NCBI RefSeq assembly: GCF_000424625.1
Contig: NZ_AUKG01000002.1
Location: forward strand, 868,001-932,000
Length of the DNA stretch: 64,000 bases
Direction of reading: 5' to 3'
Source of the DNA: Conexibacter woesei Iso977N
GTDB lineage: Bacteria; Actinomycetota; Thermoleophilia; Solirubrobacterales; Solirubrobacteraceae
The position numbers and the translations under genes are program-made. Positions 43,701 to 52,688 of this stretch are shown here, in pieces. The notes under the pieces are model-generated. The model did no database searches. It was not told where the DNA came from and worked only from the letters and a program-made list of their open reading frames with translations. How positions within the stretch are numbered: position 1 is the first letter of the stretch; each line of letters starts with the position of its first letter.

Positions 43701-46466
43701 TTACTTCTTCCTGGCCGCGGCCTTCCCCGGCTTGAGCGTCACCGAGCCGTGGTGCCTGACGGTCCTGTGCCCCTTGGCGGCGACCGTGACCGACACGGTG
43801 ACCTTGAGCTTCCTGTGCGCCCTGTTCGCCGCGCGCAGCAGCTTCTTGCCCGCCGCGGTCAGCTTGACCCTGGCCGTGTAGGTCCCGAGCCTGGTGTAGG
43901 TGTGCCGGAACGTGAACAGCGTGACCGGCCTGCGCCTGGCCGCCGCGGACGCGACCGCCGAGTCATAGCCCGGAGGCGCTCCGCCGCCGACGCCCTGGCC
44001 GTCGTAGCCCGGGATCCCGGACGGCGACGCCGTGCCCTGCCCGCTGTAGGTCCCGGGGTAGGCCGGGTAGGTCAGCGGGATCTGGACCGAGAACCCGCCG
44101 TTGGCCAGCAGCCGCGCCATGTCGTCGCCGCTGAGCCCGCCGAGCAGGTGCTGCTCGAGCGCCGCGTAGCCCTCCTGACCGGGCAGCGTCCTGATCGTGA
44201 TCTGCTGGCCCGAGGACGTCGTCAGCGTCTCAACCAGGCCGGGCGCCGTCACCGGCGTCACGGTCGTGACCGTGGTCGTGGTGCCGTCCCCGTTGGTCAC
44301 GGTCGTCGTGGTGGTCTGCCCGCCACCGCCGCCGCCCAGGCCACCGCCGCCGCCGGCGACCGGCGCGCCGATCTCGGCGACGAAGCCGCCCGCGCCCGCG
44401 GTCGTGTTGGCTGCGCCGTTGGTCACCGGGAACGGCCCGCCCGCGCCGCCCCCGAACAGCACGTTGCCGTTGGGCGCCATCGCCGCGCCGTAGCCGCTGT
44501 CCTGGCCGCTGCCGCCGAGGTAGGTCGAGTAGACCAACGACTTGCCGTCGGTCGCCAGCTCGGTCAGGTACGCGTCGCTGAAGCTGCCGCCGAAGCCCGG
44601 CTGCGCGGCGTCGGAGGTGACCGGGAAGCCCGCGCTCGCTGCGCCGGTGACGTAGGCGTGGCCGTCGCCGTCGACCGCGATCCCCTCGCCGCGGTCGGTG
44701 GCGGTGCCGCCAAGCAGCGTGGCGTAGAGCACGCTCGTGGCCGCCGGGTTGAGCTTCAGCGCGAACGCGTCGTTGCCGCCCGGCGACGCCGTCTGGACCG
44801 CGCCGCTCGTCGTCGGGAAGCCTGCGGCGGTGCTGACGCCCGTCACGTAGGCGTTGCCGCTCGCGTCGACCGCGATCGCCGCGGCGCTGTCGCTGGCCGT
44901 CGCGCCGCCGCCCAGGAACGTGCTGTAGACGACGGCGCCGGACGCGTCGTACTTCTGGGCGAACGCGTTGTTGGCGTACATGTCCTTGCCGGAGAACGCG
45001 GTCTGCGCGGCGCCCGGCGTCGCGGTGATCGAGCCGAACGACGCGGACTGCGTCAGGCCCGCCACGTACGTGCTGTCGCTCGGGCCGACCGCAACCCCGT
45101 ACGGCACCCCGCCGCTCACGCAGGTGTAGAACGACAGCGCGCTGCCCGCGGCGTTCAGCCGCCCGACCGCGCCGCCCCTGCTGTCGCAGCCGTGGTAGCT
45201 GGGGAAGTTCCCGCCGAACGAGACCGAGCCGTCGGCGTGCAGCGCGACGTTGCGCATGCTGTCCTGCCCGGCGCCGCCGATCAGCGTGGAGTAGACGAGG
45301 TGGGCGCCGGTCGGGTCGAGCTTGGTGATGTAGCCGTCGGCGTAGCTGCCGCCATAGGTGGTCTGCAGCGCGCCGCTCGTCGTCGGGAAGCCGGTCGTCG
45401 CGTTGGTCGTTCCCGAGATGTAGGCGTTGCCCGCCGCGTCGACCGCCAGGCCGACGTCGTAGTCGAACCCGCTCGTCCCGAGGTAGGTCGCGTAGAGGAC
45501 GGCGGTGCCGCTGGGGTTGAGCTTCTCGACCACGACGTCGGAGTTGCCGTCGCTCGCGCTGCCCGCGTGGGCCGGCTGGTAGGCGCCGGGCGTCGTCGCG
45601 AGGTCGTTGCCGCCGGGGGTGTGGCCGGCGACGTAGACGTCGGACTGCGCGTCGGCGCCGACGCCGACGATCACCGACGACCTGCCGCCGACGAAGCTGG
45701 AGAGCGCGACCGACGGGTCGATGGTCAACGGTCGCGAACGATCGTAGGTGCCGAGCGCGAAGCCGACGTGACGGTGGCGAACGACGAGGTGGCTGGCGAT
45801 CACGGTGCGCCGGCCGTCCGCGCCGTCCTGGTAGGCGACCGGCGGGGCCATCCGCAGCGCGGGGCGGCCGGCGAGCGTCGCGGTCACGCCGCCGTCGCGC
45901 GTCGCCCGGACGCGCTCGGCGCCGGGCAGCGCGAGCGCGATGCGCCGCGGGTCGGCGCCGGGCGCGACCTGCGCGTCGTACTCCAGCGCGCCCTGCGTGC
46001 CGCGGAACAGCAGGTCGATCCCGGGCCAGACCGAGCGGTAGCGGACCTGCCCGTAGGTCGGGACGTCCCGGAGCCAGCGCGCCCGGTCGGCGCCGACGAG
46101 GTAGTTGACGCGCCCGGACTGCGGCGCGGCGGCCAGCGGCTCGCCGAGGCGGCCGCCGACGGCGGTCATCCGGAGCTGGCCGTCGCGCGCCGCGATCCGG
46201 ACGTCGCCGCGCGCGAAGCCCAGCGTGGCGCCGGACGCGTGCGCGACGAACCGGACCTCCGCGGGCGCCTGCCCGCGGTTGGCCTCGAAGACCAGCGGCA
46301 GCGCCGCGGGCGTCACCGCCCGGTGCGCGGCGACGTGCTCCGCGCCGCCGAGCAGCGCGGCGGCCAGGCCGCCCGCACCCGCCGCCGCCAGCACGACACC
46401 GGCCATCGTCCGCCGTCCCACCGACGGCCCACTCCAAGCGATCGCGCCCATGATGCGCGCGAGCAT
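43701..46466 (-). CDS. SBBP-repeat beta-propeller surface protein
   Basis: A 921-residue exported protein. After a signal/anchor (AGVVLAAAGAGGLAAALL) comes an N-terminal DUF7948-like domain (FEANRGQAPAEVRFVAHA), then about nine SBBP-like repeats (for example GLAVDAAGNAYISGTT and AIAVDASGNAYVTGVS), each with FPTTSGA-like turns and VYSTxLGG strands. A Gly-rich linker leads to a C-terminal half with Thr-rich linker and beta-sandwich-like sequence ending in basic residues. Role: extracellular, probably carbohydrate- or surface-binding; not certain. ATG 46466 chosen as start. Confidence 0.82.
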   Translation of the reverse strand: MLARIMGAIAWSGPSVGRRTMAGVVLAAAGAGGLAAALLGGAEHVAAHRAVTPAALPLVFEANRGQAPAEVRFVAHASGATLGFARGDVRIAARDGQLRMTAVGGRLGEPLAAAPQSGRVNYLVGADRARWLRDVPTYGQVRYRSVWPGIDLLFRGTQGALEYDAQVAPGADPRRIALALPGAERVRATRDGGVTATLAGRPALRMAPPVAYQDGADGRRTVIASHLVVRHRHVGFALGTYDRSRPLTIDPSVALSSFVGGRSSVIVGVGADAQSDVYVAGHTPGGNDLATTPGAYQPAHAGSASDGNSDVVVEKLNPSGTAVLYATYLGTSGFDYDVGLAVDAAGNAYISGTTNATTGFPTTSGALQTTYGGSYADGYITKLDPTGAHLVYSTLIGGAGQDSMRNVALHADGSVSFGGNFPSYHGCDSRGGAVGRLNAAGSALSFYTCVSGGVPYGVAVGPSDSTYVAGLTQSASFGSITATPGAAQTAFSGKDMYANNAFAQKYDASGAVVYSTFLGGGATASDSAAAIAVDASGNAYVTGVSTAAGFPTTSGAVQTASPGGNDAFALKLNPAATSVLYATLLGGTATDRGEGIAVDGDGHAYVTGAASAGFPVTSDAAQPGFGGSFSDAYLTELATDGKSLVYSTYLGGSGQDSGYGAAMAPNGNVLFGGGAGGPFPVTNGAANTTAGAGGFVAEIGAPVAGGGGGLGGGGGGQTTTTTVTNGDGTTTTVTTVTPVTAPGLVETLTTSSGQQITIRTLPGQEGYAALEQHLLGGLSGDDMARLLANGGFSVQIPLTYPAYPGTYSGQGTASPSGIPGYDGQGVGGGAPPGYDSAVASAAARRRPVTLFTFRHTYTRLGTYTARVKLTAAGKKLLRAANRAHRKLKVTVSVTVAAKGHRTVRHHGSVTLKPGKAAARKK

Positions 46467-46545
46467 AGGTCCGCGCCGGCCGCCGACCTCAGCCGTTCGA
46501 CCAGGTCCACCACCCACGTACGTGCAATGACGTACGCCGGTGGCA

Positions 46546-46567
46546 CGGCGCCGCTCGCGCGGCGCCG
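46546..46567 (-). terminator. Terminator hairpin after the secreted repeat protein
   Basis: CGGCGCCGC and GCGGCGCCG form a 9-base perfect stem with loop TCGC, 16 bases beyond the stop of the 46584-47741 gene on the minus strand. No T tract. Confidence 0.6.
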
Positions 46568-46583
46568 CGTCCTGCTCAGCCGC

Positions 46584-47741
46584 TCAGATGTAGGTCTCGA
46601 TCAACCCGGTCGGGGTCCCGCTGAACAGGCTCCAGCCCGCGGCCTCGCAGTGGTTGGTCGCGGGGCAGGAGACGCCGCGCAGCGTGGCGCCGGTCGCCCC
46701 CGGCGCCGCGGTCGCGGTCTGGCTGGCCCACCTCGTCCCGTCCCACTTGGCGGCCCACGGCTGCGGGCCGGGCGTGTTGCCCTCGCCGACCGCGTAGCAC
46801 TCGGTGGTGGAGACGCAGGAGATCCCGTAGCCGACCGACTGGGTCGTCCCGGACGGCTTGGTCGGCAGGACGGGGCTCGTCCAGGTGCTGCCGTTCCAGA
46901 TCTGGACGATCGCGTTGTGCGTGCCGCCGCCGTTGAGGTCGCCGGTGATCGCGCACCACCTCTCCGACCGGCAGCTGACGCCGTAGACCGGGTAGGACGT
47001 GGTCCCGACCGCCGGAGCGGCCAGTGTGCTCCAGGTGCCGGCGTCGTAGACCTCGACCAGCGCGGCCGAGCCCGACGACCCGACCGCCATGCACCAGTGG
47101 CCGCCGGTCGCCTTCTCGACGCAGGAGACGCCGTTGAGGACGGTGCCCGCGGGCGCGGACGCGTTGGTCCACGTCGAGAAGCTCGGCCCGCTGGCGGTCA
47201 TCGCCAGCGTCGAGCTGGTGTTCTGGAAGCCGACGGCCATGCACCAGGCGCCGGCCGTGGGGTTCGTGCACGAGACCGCGTTGAAGCGGAACCTGCCGCC
47301 GGCGCTCGGGGTCTGCAGCGACCAGGTCGGCGTCGCGGGCTCCTGGGCCATCGCCTGCTGGCCGCCGCTGCTGGTGCCCCACTGGCCGACGGCCACGCAC
47401 GTCGTCGTGGTCGTGACGCACGACGCGCCGAGGAACGCGCCGTTCTTCGGGCCGGGGTTGCGGACGACGGTGGATTGCGCCGTCCAGCCCGAGCCCGCGC
47501 CGATCTCGGCGTGCGCGCCGCCGACGCCGTTGAAGTCTTGGCCGACGGCCAGGCACGACGACGCCCCGGTCGCGCAGGAGATCCCGTTCAGGTTCTCGTT
47601 GGTGATGCCCGGCGGGAAGACGAGCGAGTGCGGCAGCCAGCCGACGGCCTGCGCCTGCATGGGCAGCGCGGCGAGGACGATCAGGGTCAGCGAGGTGAGG
47701 GCGAGGCGCAGGACCGTGCGTGCTGAGACGAGCATGGCCAC
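46584..47741 (-). CDS. Secreted cysteine-repeat protein
   Basis: A 385-residue exported protein with a signal peptide (LALTSLTLIVLAALPMQAQA). It has seven repeats of roughly 45 residues, each opening with L-x-G-x-SC and followed by C-x-AVG (GISCATGASSCLAVG, GVSCVEKATGGHWCMAVG), so the two cysteines probably form a disulfide in each blade. The pattern fits a seven-bladed propeller-like fold seen in actinobacterial exoproteins of unknown function. GTG 47741 has AAGG five bases before it; ATG 47735 is an alternative. Confidence 0.8.
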   Translation of the reverse strand: MAMLVSARTVLRLALTSLTLIVLAALPMQAQAVGWLPHSLVFPPGITNENLNGISCATGASSCLAVGQDFNGVGGAHAEIGAGSGWTAQSTVVRNPGPKNGAFLGASCVTTTTTCVAVGQWGTSSGGQQAMAQEPATPTWSLQTPSAGGRFRFNAVSCTNPTAGAWCMAVGFQNTSSTLAMTASGPSFSTWTNASAPAGTVLNGVSCVEKATGGHWCMAVGSSGSAALVEVYDAGTWSTLAAPAVGTTSYPVYGVSCRSERWCAITGDLNGGGTHNAIVQIWNGSTWTSPVLPTKPSGTTQSVGYGISCVSTTECYAVGEGNTPGPQPWAAKWDGTRWASQTATAAPGATGATLRGVSCPATNHCEAAGWSLFSGTPTGLIETYI

Positions 47742-47822
47742 GTATACCTTCGGCCGGTTGGAGAAGCAATGCTGATCGCTCCAAGTTGGCGGAAGTTGTG
47801 CGTTGCTCTGTTGACGGTTGGC

Positions 47823-48692
47823 CTAGAGGATCGTCGCGAAGGTGGAGGCGGCGGGTGGGAGGTGGCGTTCGCGGCGGTGGGCGAGGTGGATGGTGTGGGT
47901 GAGGTGCGCTGCTCGGAGGGGGAGGGCGATGATGGGTGGGCCGGGGCGGGCGGCGTCGGTGGTGGGGAGGAGGGTGATGCCGAGGCCGTGGGACACGAGC
48001 GCCCGGATGCGCGCTGTGTCGTTGGACTCGAGCGCGATCGACGGCGTGAAGCCTGCGGAGGCGGCCGCTTGCTCGAAGGTCTCGCGGATCGTGGCTCCGG
48101 GTGGGAAGGCGATGAAGGGCTCGGGCGCCAGGTCGCGGAGGCGGAGCCAGGAGCGGGAGGCGAGGCGGTGGTGGGGCGGGAGCACGACCTGGAGGGGCTC
48201 GCTGCTGAGGGGACGGAGCTCCAGGCCTGCGCGGGCGCGGTCCGGGATGCCGGAGATGATCGCCAGGTCCAGCTCGTCGCGACGGAGGCGATCGGCGAGG
48301 TCGACGCTCAGCGCCTCCTTCAACGACAACTCGACTGCTGCATGTTGCTCGTGGAACGCCGCCAGCGCCGCGGCGACGTCGAACGGCCCGGGCGTCAGCG
48401 TCACGCCGAGGGTGAGCCGGCCGCGCAGCAGCGCCGTCACGCCCTGGACGGCCGTGCGCGTCGCGTCGACCTCGTCGAGGATCCGGCGCGCATGCTGGAC
48501 GACCTCGGCGCCGGTCGGCGTCAGCGACACGCGCCGCGACGTCCGGTCCACGAGCGGGACGCCGAGCTCGTCCTCCAGCTTCTGGATCTGCCGCGACAGC
48601 GCGGGCTGCGCGACGTTCCCGCGCGCCGCCGCGCGCGTGAAGCTCAGCTCTTCCGACAACAACACGAGGTACCGCAGCTGGTGAAGCTCCAT
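47823..48692 (-). CDS. LysR-type transcriptional regulator
   Basis: A 289-residue regulator. The N-terminal winged helix-turn-helix is LHQLRYLVLLSEELSFTRAA, then QPALSRQIQKLEDELG; the C-terminal substrate-binding domain follows from about residue 90. It is divergent from the acetoacetyl-CoA synthetase gene with 70 bases between starts, the usual layout for a LysR regulator and its target. ATG 48692 is the conserved start (MELHQL). Confidence 0.93.
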   Translation of the reverse strand: MELHQLRYLVLLSEELSFTRAAARGNVAQPALSRQIQKLEDELGVPLVDRTSRRVSLTPTGAEVVQHARRILDEVDATRTAVQGVTALLRGRLTLGVTLTPGPFDVAAALAAFHEQHAAVELSLKEALSVDLADRLRRDELDLAIISGIPDRARAGLELRPLSSEPLQVVLPPHHRLASRSWLRLRDLAPEPFIAFPPGATIRETFEQAAASAGFTPSIALESNDTARIRALVSHGLGITLLPTTDAARPGPPIIALPLRAAHLTHTIHLAHRRERHLPPAASTFATIL

Positions 48693-48762
48693 TCCGACTC
48701 GGCATTGAATCAAGCCCAGCTATGTCTTGGACAGCAGCCGCGCCATGCGGGAGGGTGGCGCG

Positions 48763-50739
48763 ATGGAGAGCCTGCTGTGGACCCCCAGCGCGGCGCGGGT
48801 CGCGGACGCCCAGATCACCGCGTTCGCCCGCTGGGTCCAGGAGACGCGGCAGGTCAAGGTGACCGAGTCCTACGACCAGCTCTGGGACTGGTCGGTCGGC
48901 GACATCGCCTCGTTCTGGGACGCGATCTGGGACTACTACGACGTCCAGAGCGACGGCCCGCGCACCCCCGTGCTGGCCGACGCGGCGATGCCCGGCGCCC
49001 GCTGGTACCCGGGCACGCGCCTCAACCACGCCGAGCACGTGTTCCGCGATCGCGACCCGGACGCGCTCGCCATCCAGTTCGCCTCCGAGCGCGCGGACGG
49101 CGTCCAGTCCTGGACGTGGGGCCGGCTGCACGACGAGACCGCGCGGATCGCCGGCGCGCTACGCGCCCTCGGCGTCCGGCGCGGCGACCGCGTCGCCGCC
49201 TACCTCCCGAACGCGCCCGAGACCGTGGCGGCGTTCCTGGCGACCGCGTCGCTGGGCGCGATCTGGTCGTCGGCCGCGCCCGAGTTCGGCGCCCGCGCGG
49301 TCGCCGACCGCTTCGCGCAGATCGAGCCGAAGGTGCTGCTCGCGGTCGACGGCTACCGCTACGGCGGCAGGGACTTCGACCGCCGCGACACGGTCGCGCA
49401 GCTGCGCGCCGGGATCCCGTCGATCGACCACACCATCATGGTCTCCCACCTCGGCCTCGACCTCCCGGACGGCGCGCTGGCGTGGGACGGCCTCGGCGCC
49501 GAGGGCGACGCGCCGCGCGACCTCGGCTTCACCCGCGTCCCCTTCGACCACCCGCTCTGGATCCTCTACTCCTCCGGCACCACCGGCCTGCCGAAGCCGA
49601 TCGTCCACGGCCACGGCGGCGTCCTGCTCGAGCAGCTCAAGGTCATGCACCTGCACCTCGACGCCCGCCCCGGCGACCGCGTCTTCTGGTTCACGACGAC
49701 CGGCTGGATGATGTGGAACTTCCTCGTCGGCGTGCTCCTCACCGAGGCGTCGATCGTCCTCTTCGACGGCAACCCCGGGACGCCGTCGCTCGACCGCCTC
49801 TGGGACCTCGCCGCCGAGGCCGGCGTCACGACCTTCGGGACCAGCGCGTCCTACCTTGGCGCCTGCATGAAGGCCGGCGTCGAGCCCCAGCAGGACGGCC
49901 GCGACCTCAGCAGGCTGCACGCCATCGGCTCGACCGGCTCGCCGCTCTCGCCCGACGGCTTCGCCTGGGTCTACGAGCAGCTCGGCGCCGACACCTGGCT
50001 GTTCTCCACCTCCGGCGGGACCGACGTCGTCAGCGCGTTCGTCGGCGGCGTCCCGACGCTGCCCGTCCACCGTGGCGAGCTGCAGGCGCGCGCGCTCGGC
50101 GCCGACCTCCAGGCGTGGTCGGAGGACGGCGAGCAACTCATAGGCGAAGTCGGCGAGCTCGTCCTGACCCAGCCGCTGCCCTCGATGCCCGTCGGCTTCT
50201 GGGGCGACGACGACGGCTCCCGCTACCGCGACGCGTACTTCCAGCACTACCCCGGCGTCTGGCGCCACGGCGACTGGATCGAGATCACGCCGCGCGGCAC
50301 CGCGGTCATCCACGGGCGCAGCGACTCCACCATCAACCGCGGCGGCATCCGGATGGGGACGAGCGAGATCTACCGCGCGGTCCTCGCCGAGCCCGACGTG
50401 GTCGACGCCCTCGTCGTCGACGTCCCCGGCCGCGCCGGCTTCGACGACGGCTGGATGCCGTTGTTCCTGGTGTTGCGCGACGGCGTCACGCTCGACGACG
50501 ACCTCCGCATCACCATCAAGCGCCGCATCCGCGCGGACTGCTCCCCGCGCCACGTCCCCAACGCGATCACCCAGGTCGCCGCGCTGCCGCGCACGCTCTC
50601 CGGCAAGACCCTCGAGGTCCCGGTCAAGCGCATCCTCATGGGCGAGCCGCCGGACCGCGTCGCCGCCCGCGACGCGCTCGCCAACCCGGAGGCGCTCGAC
50701 GCCTTCGCCGCGCTGGCGGCGGCGCCGGCCTCCGCCTAG
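48763..50739 (+). CDS. Acetoacetyl-CoA synthetase
   Basis: A 658-residue adenylate-forming enzyme of the acetoacetate-CoA ligase type, closer in length and N-terminus (SYDQLWDWSVGDIASFW, WYPGTRLNHAEHVF) to AcsA/AACS than to acetyl-CoA synthetase. The AMP-binding motif is YSSGTTGLPKP (about 269-279), with HGDWIEI and GRSDSTINRGGIRMG for the C-terminal hinge and a catalytic lysine in LSGKTLEVPVK. It activates acetoacetate with ATP and CoA, for ketone-body or PHB use. GGAGGG lies seven bases before ATG 48763. Likely regulated by the divergent LysR. Confidence 0.92.
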   Translation: MESLLWTPSAARVADAQITAFARWVQETRQVKVTESYDQLWDWSVGDIASFWDAIWDYYDVQSDGPRTPVLADAAMPGARWYPGTRLNHAEHVFRDRDPDALAIQFASERADGVQSWTWGRLHDETARIAGALRALGVRRGDRVAAYLPNAPETVAAFLATASLGAIWSSAAPEFGARAVADRFAQIEPKVLLAVDGYRYGGRDFDRRDTVAQLRAGIPSIDHTIMVSHLGLDLPDGALAWDGLGAEGDAPRDLGFTRVPFDHPLWILYSSGTTGLPKPIVHGHGGVLLEQLKVMHLHLDARPGDRVFWFTTTGWMMWNFLVGVLLTEASIVLFDGNPGTPSLDRLWDLAAEAGVTTFGTSASYLGACMKAGVEPQQDGRDLSRLHAIGSTGSPLSPDGFAWVYEQLGADTWLFSTSGGTDVVSAFVGGVPTLPVHRGELQARALGADLQAWSEDGEQLIGEVGELVLTQPLPSMPVGFWGDDDGSRYRDAYFQHYPGVWRHGDWIEITPRGTAVIHGRSDSTINRGGIRMGTSEIYRAVLAEPDVVDALVVDVPGRAGFDDGWMPLFLVLRDGVTLDDDLRITIKRRIRADCSPRHVPNAITQVAALPRTLSGKTLEVPVKRILMGEPPDRVAARDALANPEALDAFAALAAAPASA

Positions 50740-51869
50740 CGCCGCGCCGGCGCCTGCTCGCGCGGGTGGATCGGCCCGGACGCCTCGGCCAGCCGCCCGC
50801 CCGCGCGGCCCGCGCGCAGCGCGAGGATCTCGCCGAGCACGGCGACCGCCGTCTCCTCCGGCGTGCGCGCGCCGACGTCCAGCCCGCACGGCGCGCTGAT
50901 CCGCGCCAGCTCGGCGTCGGTCACGCCCAGGTCGCGCAGGCGCTGCGCGCGCGCGGCGGCGGTGCGGCGCGAGCCGAGCGCGCCGATGTACCCGGCGCCC
51001 GTCTGCAAGGACGACAACAACGCCGGCTCGTCGAACTTCGGGTCGTGGGTCAGGACGAGCACCGCGTCGCGCGGCCCCAGCCGCGTGCGCGGGAGGTGCT
51101 CGCCCGGCCACGCGACGACGACCTCGGCGTGCTGCGTGAACCGCGGGCCGGCCGCGAACGCCGAGCGCGCGTCGACGATCGTCACGCGGTAGCCGATCAG
51201 CCCGGCGGCACGCGCCAGCGCGGCCGCGTAGTCGGTCGCGCCGAACAGGACCATCGACGGCGGCGTCGCGTGGCTGTGGATCGCCACCCGCAGCGCGCTG
51301 CCGAGCGTCTCGCCCGCGGCGCCGTAGCCGCGCAGCCCGGACCGGCCCTCGTCCAGGAACCCGCGCGCGTCGCGCGCGACGCCGTGGTCCAGCAGCGCGG
51401 TCACGCCGAACCCACCGACCACATCATCCTGCCCGACAACCGCCAGCCGCGCGCCCGCCTGTGGCCCGTCGAGCAGCAGCGCCAGCGCGGCCGGGACGCC
51501 GTCCTCCAGCGCGTCGGCGACCGCCTCCAACGGCGCCGCCTCGTCCAGCTCGCCGACCAGGACCCGGACCGTCCCACCGCACGCCAGGCCAACGCCTACA
51601 GCTTGCTCGTCGCTGATCCCGTACGTGACGACCCGCGCCCGCGCGCCGTCGCCGTCGCCGCCGTCCAGCACCGCGCGCGCCTCCTCGACCAGCGCCCCCT
51701 CGACGCACCCGCCGGTGACCGACCCCTCGATCGCGCCGCCCTCGGCGACCAGCAGCGTCGCGCCGAGCTCGAACGGCGCGCTGCCGACGACCTCGACCAG
51801 CGTCGCGGCAGCGACCCGCCGCCCCTCGGCCAGCCACGCCACCGCCGTCCGCACCGCGCGCGCGTCCAT
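50736..51869 (-). CDS. XdhC/CoxI family protein
   Basis: A 377-residue protein with N-terminal XdhC_CoxI domain (VEVVGSAPFELGATLLV, TGGCVEGAL, CGGTVRVLV) and C-terminal Rossmann domain (YRVTIVDARSAFA, YIGALGSRRT). XdhC proteins help load the sulfurated molybdenum cofactor into xanthine dehydrogenase-family enzymes; no such enzyme lies in the window. It converges on the synthetase gene with a four-base overlap. Confidence 0.88.
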   Translation of the reverse strand: MDARAVRTAVAWLAEGRRVAAATLVEVVGSAPFELGATLLVAEGGAIEGSVTGGCVEGALVEEARAVLDGGDGDGARARVVTYGISDEQAVGVGLACGGTVRVLVGELDEAAPLEAVADALEDGVPAALALLLDGPQAGARLAVVGQDDVVGGFGVTALLDHGVARDARGFLDEGRSGLRGYGAAGETLGSALRVAIHSHATPPSMVLFGATDYAAALARAAGLIGYRVTIVDARSAFAAGPRFTQHAEVVVAWPGEHLPRTRLGPRDAVLVLTHDPKFDEPALLSSLQTGAGYIGALGSRRTAAARAQRLRDLGVTDAELARISAPCGLDVGARTPEETAVAVLGEILALRAGRAGGRLAEASGPIHPREQAPARR

Positions 51870-51874
51870 GCCGG

Positions 51875-52189
51875 CTACTTGCGGCCCGGGTCCGAGCCCG
51901 CCGGCTCCAGCGGCGTGTAGGAGTAGGCGATCCACTCCGCCAACGGCAGGTCGTCCAGCAGCGCCTCCAGCTCCGCGTTGTCCGCGGCCACGTAGAGCCC
52001 GATGACGTGCAGCGGCGGGTCGTCGCCGGCCGCGGCGTCCGCCGCCTCGAGCGGGCGCCAGACCCGCAGCGCGTGCCCGCGCTCGGCCAGCTCGGCGACC
52101 GCGTCGGCCTCCGCCGTCAGCAGCTCGGTCCGCCGCTCGGCGGGCATGTCGGCCGGGAACGTGATCAGGAAGTCGATGAGGTACTCCAT
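51875..52189 (-). CDS. Muconolactone isomerase/YCII-like small protein
   Basis: A 104-residue ferredoxin-like alpha-beta barrel protein (EYLIDFLITFPADMP at the start, LHVIGLYVAADNAELEALL in the middle) of the muconolactone delta-isomerase family, used in aromatic degradation. No aromatic-degradation genes surround it, so the true substrate may differ. ATG 52189 fits a nearby AGGA; ATG 52201 is an alternative. It is divergent from the MarR gene and shares its operator region. Confidence 0.75.
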   Translation of the reverse strand: MEYLIDFLITFPADMPAERRTELLTAEADAVAELAERGHALRVWRPLEAADAAAGDDPPLHVIGLYVAADNAELEALLDDLPLAEWIAYSYTPLEPAGSDPGRK

Positions 52190-52240
52190 GGCGTCCTGCA
52201 TCTTCCCGGTGTTGGCGTGCGGACGCGAAAGTCTTCAGTC

Positions 52241-52254
52241 CAACTGTACAGTTG
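52241..52254. promoter_or_regulatory. Palindromic MarR operator
   Basis: CAACTGTACAGTTG is a perfect 14-base palindrome, 15 bases before the MarR start codon and 52 bases before the isomerase start. It is the natural site for MarR dimer binding and autoregulation of marR-MFS-hydrolase, and possibly of the divergent isomerase gene. Confidence 0.75.
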
Positions 52255-52268
52255 CTACTGTAGATGTC

Positions 52269-52688
52269 ATGGACGCAGCACACATCGCGCGGGAGCTTCG
52301 GATCGGCCTCAGCCGGCTGCGCCGCAAGCTGCGCGAGGTCTCGAGCCTCGACGAGCTGACGCCGTCGCAGACGAGCGTGCTCTCGCGGCTGATGGACGGG
52401 CCGAAGGGCACGAGCGACCTCGCGGTGCTGGAGGGCGTCCGGCCGCAGTCGATGGCCGCGACCGTCGCCGCGCTCGAGGAGCGCGGGTACGTCACACGCA
52501 GCCAGGACCCGGAGGACGGGCGGCGCCAGCTGCTCGCGCTGACCGACGAGGCGCACGCCTACGTCGCCGACAACCGCTCGGTGCGGGAGTCGTGGCTGGC
52601 GGCCGCGCTGAAGGAGCGCTACACCGCCGAGGAGCGCGCGAAGATCGCCGAGGCGCTGAAGCTCTTGGAGCGGTTGACCGACCGATGA
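52269..52688 (+). CDS. MarR family transcriptional regulator
   Basis: A 139-residue MarR protein: helix-turn-helix LTPSQTSVLSRLMDGPKGTS and wing RSQDPEDGRRQLLALT. The ligand is probably a phenolic or antibiotic, released for export by the adjacent MFS. Starts at ATG 52269, and its stop overlaps the MFS start by ATGA. A 14-base palindrome precedes it. Confidence 0.93.
   Translation: MDAAHIARELRIGLSRLRRKLREVSSLDELTPSQTSVLSRLMDGPKGTSDLAVLEGVRPQSMAATVAALEERGYVTRSQDPEDGRRQLLALTDEAHAYVADNRSVRESWLAAALKERYTAEERAKIAEALKLLERLTDR

Noticed and set aside
43749-47726. A 1325-codon open frame on the plus strand
   Set aside because: It is antisense to the two secreted repeat proteins and has no domain; its repeats only mirror theirs.
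47769-51920. A 1383-codon open frame on the plus strand
   Set aside because: It runs across LysR, acetoacetyl-CoA synthetase and XdhC genes in a wrong frame; the composition is that of a shadow.
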